The notes under the pieces: model-generated | What the model was told of the DNA's origin: nothing | What the model saw: the letters and a program-made list of their open reading frames with translations, nothing else | The model's database searches: none | In this document: positions 1 through 4,939 of the stretch, in pieces | Position numbering within the stretch: the stretch's first letter is position 1 | Layout: each line of letters begins with the position of its first letter | Made by a program: the position numbers and the translations under genes | Assembly (NCBI GenBank): GCA_035533615.1 | Contig: DATLTM010000018.1 | Location: 1 to 7,565 of the forward strand | Length of the DNA stretch: 7,565 bases | Direction: 5' to 3' | DNA from: C7867-001 sp035533615 | GTDB lineage: Bacteria; Patescibacteriota; Minisyncoccia; Phycocordibacterales; Phycocordibacteraceae

Positions 1-108
1 ATACGAACCAGTGTCGCCGAAATTTCGCTCCTCTCGCGCGTCACTCAAGGCGTTCGTATCATGAAGATGCGGGAGGGTGACTCTATCGCTTCTATGGTGG
101 CGTTATAG
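1..108 (+). CDS. gyrA: DNA gyrase subunit A, C-terminal end (partial)
   Basis: Frame 1 is open from the first base to a TAG stop at 106-108 and gives 35 residues including VTQGVRIMKMREGDSIAS. This matches the last blade of the GyrA C-terminal beta-pinwheel, where family members read like TQGVR(V/L)(I/M)(R/K)L.EGD.(L/I)(V/A)S. GyrA forms the A2B2 gyrase that introduces negative supercoils into DNA in the cytoplasm; the C-terminal domain wraps DNA. Only the tail is visible; the breakage-reunion domain and catalytic tyrosine lie off the left edge. ParC has a related but more divergent C-terminal domain, so GyrA is preferred but ParC is not fully excluded. No intrinsic terminator is visible directly after the stop. 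Confidence 0.85.
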   Translation: MRTSVAEISLLSRVTQGVRIMKMREGDSIASMVAL

Positions 109-130
109 TACGCATCCCGATTTATATAAT
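103..130 (+). promoter_or_regulatory. Possible sigma70 promoter for the 177-residue protein
   Basis: A perfect TATAAT lies at 125-130 in the gap after gyrA. A poor -35 match (TTATAG, 103-108) sits 16 bases upstream and overlaps the gyrA stop. Transcription would start near 137 and leave a leader of about 95 bases before the start at 232, long for this window. The -10 box is convincing; the -35 is not. Confidence 0.4.
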
Positions 131-219
131 TCTGTGCTCACGTTGCGCGATCCTTATGGTAGGAGTACTGTCATCGCCAGAAGTTTTATGTTCACTGGTA
201 ATCTATCTCAATCAACAGC

Positions 220-225
220 AGGAGG
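220..225 (+). promoter_or_regulatory. Strong Shine-Dalgarno sequence AGGAGG
   Basis: AGGAGG lies 6 bases before the ATG at 232 and fixes that start. It is the only full Shine-Dalgarno core found before any gene in this window; the other genes show no comparable purine-rich site. Confidence 0.8.
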
Positions 226-231
226 TTCAGG

Positions 232-765
232 ATGAAAATCAAGATGTTCTTCGGTCCCGATCCTTACGTTATCCAACGGGAGCCCACAAATCAGTTTCGC
301 CTATACCAGTTTCGGAAGGGCAACGTGAGCAGTGGAGAGGTACCGAAGCCCATGCCCCTTTTGTTGTGGTTCACGCCCATCGCAATACGAGAACCTTCGT
401 TGGAGCAGGAAGACGCTGCATATGGCAAGACGTATCGCGCGGCACTTAATGCTTTTCTAGCGAAAGAATATCCGAATTTCGATAAGAATCGGATGATACG
501 GTTGGACGAAATTCCTGACGTAATGGGTGAGATGCCCTTTCGCATTGAATATCGGGGCCCCGGAAGAGTGGCTCACCTCATTTTTGTACGCCTGCTCCAG
601 GGAGCCTCTGCCGTGTGGGATAACCTATCTCGCGATAAGACGAACAACTTCGTCGGATTTGGCACAACGGTCAAAGAGGCTGCCGATATGGCATTGAGGC
701 AGAAAAATCCACGACGCCAACATAGAGCAGTTCTCGGTCGTTCATCCCGTATTCGTTCTCCCTAA
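232..765 (+). CDS. Hypothetical protein, 177 residues, soluble
   Basis: I do not recognise a family. The ATG at 232 is chosen because AGGAGG precedes it by 6 bases. There is no signal peptide; one hydrophobic stretch near residues 42-52 (PLLLWFTPIAI) is too short and too interrupted by proline to be a convincing membrane helix. Residues 60-100 are mixed charged and probably helical, followed by a likely strand pair at 102-122 (FRIEYRGPGRVAHLIFVRLL). The last 20 residues are very basic (about seven Arg or Lys, plus a His), a tail that could bind nucleic acid or be disordered. The gene has its own possible promoter and is closed by an intrinsic terminator, so it appears to be a single-gene unit between gyrA and the pilin operon. 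Real coding is supported by the ribosome site, length and terminator placement; function is unknown. Confidence 0.7.
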   Translation: MKIKMFFGPDPYVIQREPTNQFRLYQFRKGNVSSGEVPKPMPLLLWFTPIAIREPSLEQEDAAYGKTYRAALNAFLAKEYPNFDKNRMIRLDEIPDVMGEMPFRIEYRGPGRVAHLIFVRLLQGASAVWDNLSRDKTNNFVGFGTTVKEAADMALRQKNPRRQHRAVLGRSSRIRSP

Positions 766-782
766 AATCTGGGGATGAACAG

Positions 783-810
783 AGGCCGCTCTTGCGAGCG
801 GCTTCTTTGT
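783..810 (+). terminator. Rho-independent terminator after the 177-residue protein
   Basis: GCCGCTC (785-791) pairs perfectly with GAGCGGC (796-802) around a four-base TTGC loop; A783/G784 can extend the stem with T803/T804. A T-rich tract, TTCTTTGTT, follows at once. It lies 18 bases past the stop of the gene at 232-765 and separates it from the methyltransferase-pilin operon. Confidence 0.85.
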
Positions 811-815
811 TGATT

Positions 816-838
816 GCGCGGCTCGCAGTGGGCCGCGC
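816..838 (+). other. Second GC-rich hairpin just before the methyltransferase promoter
   Basis: GCGCGGC (816-822) and GCCGCGC (832-838) form a perfect 7-bp stem with a nine-base loop, 13 bases after the terminator stem. The bases that follow (ATGGTATTTTA) are only partly T-rich, so it may be a backup terminator or just structure upstream of the -10 box at 843-848. Confidence 0.45.
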
Positions 839-839
839 A

Positions 840-848
840 TGGTATTTT
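840..848 (+). promoter_or_regulatory. Extended -10 promoter, probably giving a leaderless methyltransferase mRNA
   Basis: TGGTATTTT contains the extended -10 TGN element followed by the hexamer TATTTT (843-848). No good -35 is visible. A start 7 bases past the hexamer falls at about 855, on the ATG at 856, so the message would have no 5' leader. This fits the absence of a Shine-Dalgarno sequence here. Confidence 0.45.
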
Positions 849-855
849 ATATAAC

Positions 856-1392
856 ATGAGCGTTTCGTTCAGCAGTCCGCACAGGAATGTTCTCCAATTT
901 GGTTTGCGCGACGGAATGAAGGTCGGCGATTTCGGCGCGGGCGCGGGCCACTATTCGCGCGCGGTGGCGGCTATCGTGGGGCACACCGGAAAAGTTTATG
1001 CGATTGATATACAGGAAGATATCTTAAAGCACTTGGAGCTCAATACACACTTCCACCACCGAAGCGTTATTGAGACAGTCTGGGGCGACGTCGAGAAGCC
1101 GGGCGGTACGCATTTGCGCGACGCCTCGCTCGACGCCATCATTCTCGCCAACGTTTTTTTTCAGATCGAGAATCGCTTCGGGCTTCTTGCGGAGATAAAA
1201 CGCGTTCTGAAGGCGGGCGGCAAATTGATGGCGATCGACTGGGCGGGCAGTTACGGTGGCATGGGTCCTTCGCTCGAGAAGGTCGTGCCCGAGCACGAAA
1301 CCGAGGCCTTTTTTATCAATGGTGGTTTCCATAAGGTAAAATCATTTCGTGCGGGATCGCACCACTACGGCATCATCCTTGCTGCGCCCTAA
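856..1392 (+). CDS. Class I SAM-dependent methyltransferase (UbiE/Methyltransf_11-like)
   Basis: This 178-residue protein has a Rossmann methyltransferase fold. Motif I, VGDFGAGAGHYS, is at residues 23-34; the acidic ribose-binding residue is D51 in VYAIDI; WGDVE at 76-80 is the adenine-side motif; motif IV is LDAIILANVFFQ (92-103); and LKAGGKLMAIDW (118-129) is the strand after the R-V-L-K-x-G-G turn. The short C-terminal part lacks a clear substrate domain, so the substrate (small molecule, lipid or protein) cannot be told. The frame is also open from a TTG at 814, but that start would lie between two hairpins upstream of the -10 box; ATG 856 is preferred. Only 3 bases separate its stop from the solute-binding protein start, so it is probably the first gene of the pilin operon. 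Cytoplasmic; no membrane segment. Confidence 0.88.
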   Translation: MSVSFSSPHRNVLQFGLRDGMKVGDFGAGAGHYSRAVAAIVGHTGKVYAIDIQEDILKHLELNTHFHHRSVIETVWGDVEKPGGTHLRDASLDAIILANVFFQIENRFGLLAEIKRVLKAGGKLMAIDWAGSYGGMGPSLEKVVPEHETEAFFINGGFHKVKSFRAGSHHYGIILAAP

Positions 1393-1395
1393 TCT

Positions 1396-2700
1396 ATGAA
1401 AGTCTCTCTCTTCCAAGGCATTATATTCGGAATCTTTGGCATTGGCGCGCTTATCGGTCTCTTCGTCTTCTCGACATACACAACAAGAAACAATAGCTCT
1501 GGCGTCGGCACGGTCGTTATCTGGGGTACGCTGTCCGCTGCGGATGTGCAAGAAATACTCACCACTGTGACACAGACAGATACAACGTTCAAGAACGTCT
1601 CGTATGTTCAAAAAGATCCCGCAACCATTGCGGGCGATCTCGCCACCGCGATAGCGACCGGCGCCGCGCCTGATCTCGTCCTTGCCTCCCAGGAGGATCT
1701 TCTCACTCTTTCAAGATTCCTCTCACCGATACCGTCTGCGACGCTCTCTGCGAGCACCTTTTCTAACACGTTCCTCGGAGAGGGAAGCGTCTTTGCGGTG
1801 CAGGGTGGAGCCGGCTATTATGGCATACCGTTTCTCGTTGACCCACTTGTTCTCTTTTCGAACCATTCGATTCTTTCCTCCGACGGTATTGCGGTGCCGC
1901 CTACAACCTGGGAGGCACTGACCGGTCTCGTGCCGACTGTCGCGATCCTCACTCCCTCACAGCAGATTACGCGCGGTCTTATTGCGCTCGGAACTTACGA
2001 CAACGTGCATGATGCGCGGGGAATACTATCGTCGCTTTTTCTTCAGACGGGTGTACCACTCTCACAATATTCTTCCGGCGGCAACCTCACCGCAAATCTC
2101 GGCAGCGCGACATCAAATGGCGTGCCGCTCGGGCACGCAGTGCTCGGGTTCTATACCCAGTTCGCCGACCCCTCAAAGGTCTCATATACCTGGAATGCGT
2201 CTTTGCCCGATTCGCAGCAGATGTTTCTCGCCGGCAATTTGGCACTCTATATCGGATATGCATCAGAAGCGCGATACCTGCAGGCGGCGAATCCGAATCT
2301 GAACTTCAGCGTTACCCCGTTGCCGCAACCAGCGACTGCGACGGCGAAAAACGTTTATGGCCTTGTCTATGCTTTTATGCTTCCGCGTGGCGCAAGGAAT
2401 CCCGCCGGGGCGTACCAGGCCGCCGCGACGCTTACTGGTCCCGCTGCGCAGGCCGCCGCCGCTACCGCTACGGGCCTCGCGCCAGCGACACTGGACCAGC
2501 TTGCGACCGTTCCCGCTGACCCTATCGCGGCTGTCGCCTATGCCGAGGCGCTCTACGCGAGCGGCTGGCTGTCCCCAGCCCCTTCTGATACCGATTCGGT
2601 CTTTTCGAGTATGATTGGAGATGTGATAAGCGGTCGCTCCTCGCTCGACACTGCTCTCGCCTCTGCCGAACAGTCGTTGACCGCTCTCCTTCAACAATGA
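1396..2700 (+). CDS. Membrane-anchored extracellular solute-binding protein (MalE-like)
   Basis: The 434-residue product starts with a membrane helix (about residues 8-27) with no lipobox cysteine, so it is likely held by an uncleaved anchor with the body outside. The body has the order of landmarks seen in family 1/8 ABC substrate-binding proteins: first strand VVIWGTLS (40-47), APDLVLASQEDL (91-102), YYGIPFLVDPLVLFSN (141-156), PPTTWEAL (168-175) and QMFLAGNLALYIGYASE (275-291). These match the family patterns PD(V/I)(V/I), YG(I/V)P...D...L.YN, P.TW.EL and F..GK.AM. Length is normal for the family. No permease or ATPase gene is adjacent. Its TGA overlaps the ATG of pilin A (ATGA), implying translational coupling, so a role in the same surface structure is plausible but inferred. 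The C-terminal third is Ala-rich. The ligand is unknown; sugars or peptides are typical. Confidence 0.85.
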   Translation: MKVSLFQGIIFGIFGIGALIGLFVFSTYTTRNNSSGVGTVVIWGTLSAADVQEILTTVTQTDTTFKNVSYVQKDPATIAGDLATAIATGAAPDLVLASQEDLLTLSRFLSPIPSATLSASTFSNTFLGEGSVFAVQGGAGYYGIPFLVDPLVLFSNHSILSSDGIAVPPTTWEALTGLVPTVAILTPSQQITRGLIALGTYDNVHDARGILSSLFLQTGVPLSQYSSGGNLTANLGSATSNGVPLGHAVLGFYTQFADPSKVSYTWNASLPDSQQMFLAGNLALYIGYASEARYLQAANPNLNFSVTPLPQPATATAKNVYGLVYAFMLPRGARNPAGAYQAAATLTGPAAQAAAATATGLAPATLDQLATVPADPIAAVAYAEALYASGWLSPAPSDTDSVFSSMIGDVISGRSSLDTALASAEQSLTALLQQ

Positions 2701-3305
2701 ACATTCGCACTCTTGTCATTGCCTTCCTCGTTTTCTTCTCGCTTGCACCTGCGGCGTTTGCAAATGGACAGCAAGCCAATGGAACCAGTTGCAGCTTATC
2801 GGACGGAAGCGAATGTCAATCCGGCGTTTGTGCCTCCCCAAATACCCTCAAACCCAGTCGCTTTTGTCAGCCTTGTACATCGACTTCGTGCGGTTCGGGG
2901 AAAACGTGTCAGAGCGGGTACTGTGTAGCTAATGCGACGCCGTCTCCAACCCCCATAACGCCACAGACTATCGTTGCTCCCCAATCATCCACACCCCCCG
3001 CCTCCCCCGTCACTCTCATTAATCCGCTTCAGGGTGTCGATTGCAGCGGGGGCAATAGTAACGGTAATTGTCTATCCGCTTTTCTCACCAATATCCTCAA
3101 GTTCGTCGTAAATATCGGCACCATCATCGTCATCTTTATGCTGGTGTATGTTGGTTTCCTCTTCGTTGTTGCGCAGGGGAATGAGACCAAAATTAGAGAT
3201 GCGCGCAATGCGCTCCTCTGGACTGTTATTGGTGCGTTGATATTGCTCGGCGCGCAGGCGATATCTCTCGGTATCCAGGCGACCGTAAGTGCGCTTGGCG
3301 GCTAG
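2697..3305 (+). CDS. Pilin A: secreted TrbC/VirB2-like pilin with cysteine-rich ectodomain
   Basis: The 202 residues read in order: a signal peptide (1-22, cleavage likely after AFA), a cysteine-rich domain with Cys at 32, 40, 45, 57, 60, 65, 71 and 76, a Pro/Thr/Ser-rich linker (about 80-106), a further Cys pair (116 and 125), and two membrane helices (about 132-158 and 172-192) joined by a charged loop, QGNETKIRDARN (160-171). The helix pair and loop resemble TrbC/VirB2-type pilins, whose loop is cytoplasmic. Repeated C.SG.C and CGSGKTC patterns recall small disulfide-rich (Dickkopf/EGF-like) surface modules. The ATG overlaps the stop of the solute-binding protein gene by four bases, and pilin B starts 1 base after its stop. 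It is the most divergent of the six pilins and the only one with a large exposed domain, so it could be a tip or adhesive subunit (inference). Confidence 0.85.
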   Translation: MNIRTLVIAFLVFFSLAPAAFANGQQANGTSCSLSDGSECQSGVCASPNTLKPSRFCQPCTSTSCGSGKTCQSGYCVANATPSPTPITPQTIVAPQSSTPPASPVTLINPLQGVDCSGGNSNGNCLSAFLTNILKFVVNIGTIIVIFMLVYVGFLFVVAQGNETKIRDARNALLWTVIGALILLGAQAISLGIQATVSALGG

Positions 3306-3306
3306 T

Positions 3307-3567
3307 ATGAGCTTTGCCGAATACATAGGCAGCGGCACGACCGGCATCATCGGAGTCCTCAATGTCATCATCATACCGCTCATCCTCGCCCTCGCATTCG
3401 CGGTGTTTATATGGGGCATAGTTAAGTATTTCTTCCTCGGCGGCGCTGATGAGACGAAGCGCGGGGAGGGGCGTACGTTCGTCTTCTGGGGCCTTATCGG
3501 GCTGGTAGTGCTTTTCTCGGTCTGGGGGTTTCTGAACATATTATTATCCACGCTCGGCCTCGCGTGA
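3307..3567 (+). CDS. Pilin B: two-helix TrbC/VirB2-like pilin, 86 residues
   Basis: The ATG at 3307 is 1 base after the pilin A stop; an in-frame GTG at 3289 would overlap pilin A and is less likely. Residues 12-45 form a long first helix region (IIIPLILALAFAVFIWG), the loop FLGGADETKRGEGR (43-56) is strongly charged, and residues 58-82 form the second helix with the array's WGLIG....SVWGFLN signature. There is no cleavable signal peptide, unlike pilins A, D and E. The product is little more than the core fold, so it may be a minimal structural subunit. The positively charged loop predicts a cytoplasmic loop with both ends outside. Pilin F is the most similar in layout and loop (ADETKR.(E/D)GR). 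Confidence 0.85.
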   Translation: MSFAEYIGSGTTGIIGVLNVIIIPLILALAFAVFIWGIVKYFFLGGADETKRGEGRTFVFWGLIGLVVLFSVWGFLNILLSTLGLA

Positions 3568-3579
3568 GCTGTATATCAA

Positions 3580-3588
3580 TGTCATACT
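3580..3588 (+). promoter_or_regulatory. Possible extended -10 element before pilin C
   Basis: TGTCATACT in the 28-base gap between pilins B and C fits a TGN-extended -10 (hexamer CATACT, 3583-3588). The hexamer ends 7 bases before the pilin C ATG, so a transcript would start at the ATG itself, as for the methyltransferase and DoxX genes. No -35 was found; it may only supplement read-through. Confidence 0.35.
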
Positions 3589-3595
3589 TATTCCC

Positions 3596-4033
3596 ATGAA
3601 TATCACCTTCGGCATATCGTTCGGCAATGCCTGTACTACCGCCATATGCGCAATCGCAAACAACATCCTCTATTTGATCAACGGCGTCCTAGTCCCGGTC
3701 CTCTTTGCCGTCGCCTTCATTGTGTTCCTGTATGGCATCGCGAAAGCGTATATCTTTTCCGGAGGTGATCCAGAGAAGGTCTCGCAGGGGCACAAGCTTC
3801 TTCTCTGGGGTATCATCGCATTTGTGGTGATGGTGTCCATCTGGGGGCTGGTCAACGTCGTTGCAAATACCTTCGGTCTCGCCGGCGCTTATGCGCCTCC
3901 GACGCCGTCGTCGATTTCGCCTTACGGATCGGCTATACCGGCGGGTGGAACTGGAGGGACGACGTATGTACAAAAACCGCAATGCAATAGCGCCGGGAAA
4001 TGCTTTGACGCATACGGCAATCCGACGAATTGA
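3596..4033 (+). CDS. Pilin C: two-helix TrbC/VirB2-like pilin with terminal cysteine pairs
   Basis: The 145 residues contain the array core: first helix about 24-55 (LVPVLFAVAFIVFLYG), loop SGGDPEKVSQGHK (55-67), second helix about 68-95 (WGIIAFVVMVSIWGLVN). No classical cleavable signal is evident; the N-terminus (MNITFGISFGNACTTAICAI) has Cys13 and Cys18. After the helices comes a Pro/Ser/Gly-rich tail (98-125) ending with Cys130 and Cys136. If the charged loop is cytoplasmic, both cysteine pairs face outside and could form disulfides within or between subunits. The start is the first ATG after a 28-base gap; there is no Shine-Dalgarno. Pilin D begins 2 bases after its stop. At DNA level its first helix is very close to that of pilin E, suggesting a relatively recent duplication or gene conversion. 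Confidence 0.85.
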   Translation: MNITFGISFGNACTTAICAIANNILYLINGVLVPVLFAVAFIVFLYGIAKAYIFSGGDPEKVSQGHKLLLWGIIAFVVMVSIWGLVNVVANTFGLAGAYAPPTPSSISPYGSAIPAGGTGGTTYVQKPQCNSAGKCFDAYGNPTN

Positions 4034-4035
4034 CC

Positions 4036-4479
4036 ATGAAAACTTCCTCCTTGTTTGTCGCATGTTCTGCAATCCTTCTCGGCATTCTCGGCACGCCGTT
4101 TCTCGCGGCCGCCCAGACTGGCATTAACGTGTCGTATTTGCAGGGGTATTCCAACAACATCATTGGCGTCATCAACCTCGTCCTCATCCCGCCACTGATG
4201 GCCATCGCATTCATCGTCTTCCTCTGGGGTGTCTACAAATATTTCATCAAGGGAGCGGATGATGAGAAGAGCCGCACCGATGGGAAGCAGTTCGTCCTCT
4301 GGGGTATTATTGGCTTCACGATTATCGTTTCGGTCTGGGGGATTGTATACATTCTTATGGGTGCGCTCGGTCTTACTTCCACTGAAATGCCACAGCCGCC
4401 GTTGTTTAACCCACCAACAAATAGTGTTCCCCAGAGCAACACGCCTCTTCCGATTCAAAACGTATTATATAATGGTTAG
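4036..4479 (+). CDS. Pilin D: secreted two-helix TrbC/VirB2-like pilin
   Basis: The 147 residues start with a good signal peptide (1-26, cleavage likely after LAAA before QTG). A short extracellular segment (27-40) leads to the first helix (about 41-68, IPPLMAIAFIVFLWG), the charged loop KGADDEKSRTDGK (72-84), and the second helix (about 86-110, LWGIIGFTIIVSVWG). The C-terminal tail (114-147) is rich in Pro, Asn and Gln and should be exposed. The ATG 2 bases after the pilin C stop is chosen; a TTG at 4030 overlaps that stop and adds only two residues. Signal peptide plus hydrophobic hairpin with a cytoplasmic loop is the standard layout of VirB2/TrbC prepilins. It precedes an 82-base gap with a promoter, so it may end the upstream half of the array. 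Confidence 0.86.
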   Translation: MKTSSLFVACSAILLGILGTPFLAAAQTGINVSYLQGYSNNIIGVINLVLIPPLMAIAFIVFLWGVYKYFIKGADDEKSRTDGKQFVLWGIIGFTIIVSVWGIVYILMGALGLTSTEMPQPPLFNPPTNSVPQSNTPLPIQNVLYNG

Positions 4480-4480
4480 G

Positions 4481-4489
4481 CTATCCACA
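4481..4489 (+). promoter_or_regulatory. DnaA-box-like 9-mer CTATCCACA
   Basis: This differs from the strong DnaA box TTATCCACA at one base only. It lies 19 bases upstream of the -35 of the pilin E promoter. A single near-match can arise by chance, so binding is speculative; a second near-match is at 4543-4551. Confidence 0.25.
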
Positions 4490-4507
4490 CGCCTCGCCGC
4501 AGCATGA

Positions 4508-4535
4508 TTGACCGTCCCCGCAGGAACGTTACAAT
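4508..4535 (+). promoter_or_regulatory. Sigma70-type promoter for pilins E and F
   Basis: TTGACC (4508-4513), 16 bases, then TACAAT (4530-4535): each hexamer matches its consensus at five of six positions. Initiation near 4542 leaves a leader of about 20 bases before the ATG at 4562, with no Shine-Dalgarno. It sits in the largest gap of the pilin array and would allow pilins E and F to be expressed apart from the genes upstream. Confidence 0.7.
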
Positions 4536-4542
4536 AAGGCCG

Positions 4543-4551
4543 TTATCCACT
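4543..4551 (+). promoter_or_regulatory. DnaA-box-like 9-mer TTATCCACT in the pilin E leader
   Basis: Eight of nine bases match TTATCCACA. It begins next to the predicted transcription start near 4542, where a bound protein would block transcription. Significance is uncertain. Confidence 0.25.
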
Positions 4552-4561
4552 TACCTACATT

Positions 4562-4939
4562 ATGAAAAAAGCTCTTGCCATCGTCTCGGGAATTCTCGCC
4601 TCGCTTTCCCTGCCGCTTGTCTCGCTTGCCGCGATAAATAACATCTCGGACGCCGGCTCGTTCATTATCAATACCATCAATAATGTCCTCGTCCCCGTCC
4701 TCTTTGCCATCGCGTTCATTGTCTTCTTGTGGGGAGCGTTCCAGGTGTTCATTTTTGGCGCGAACTCCGAAGAAGTGAAGGAGAAGGGTAAAAACCATAT
4801 GCTTTATGGTCTCATCGGTTTTTTCGTCATGATTTCTGTCTGGGGCCTTGTTAATATTCTCACCGGCACAGTCAACTTCGGCAACAACTCTGGTGTAACG
4901 GGCGGTACGCCGAAGGCAGGTGTACAGATTGGCGGCTAA
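4562..4939 (+). CDS. Pilin E: secreted two-helix TrbC/VirB2-like pilin
   Basis: The 125 residues begin with a signal peptide (MKKALAIVSGILASLSLPLVSLA, cleavage near 23/24). The first helix spans about 34-65 (VLVPVLFAIAFIVFLWG at 42-58), the loop is GANSEEVKEKGKNH (66-79), and the second helix is about 81-103 (LYGLIGFFVMISVWGLVNIL). A Gly/Asn-rich tail of about 20 residues follows. This loop is more acidic than that of pilins B, D and F. The gene has its own promoter at 4508-4535. Its stop TAA directly abuts the ATG of pilin F. By first-helix DNA identity it is the closest partner of pilin C. Confidence 0.86.
   Translation: MKKALAIVSGILASLSLPLVSLAAINNISDAGSFIINTINNVLVPVLFAIAFIVFLWGAFQVFIFGANSEEVKEKGKNHMLYGLIGFFVMISVWGLVNILTGTVNFGNNSGVTGGTPKAGVQIGG

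Noticed and set aside
156..449. Open frame of 97 codons overlapping the start of the 177-residue gene
   Set aside because: It overlaps most of the better frame at 232-765, which has AGGAGG at proper spacing; its composition after codon 30 looks random.
814..855. TTG start giving the methyltransferase 14 more residues
   Set aside because: The extra codons span the GC hairpin at 816-838 and the -10 box; the family fold begins well after ATG 856.
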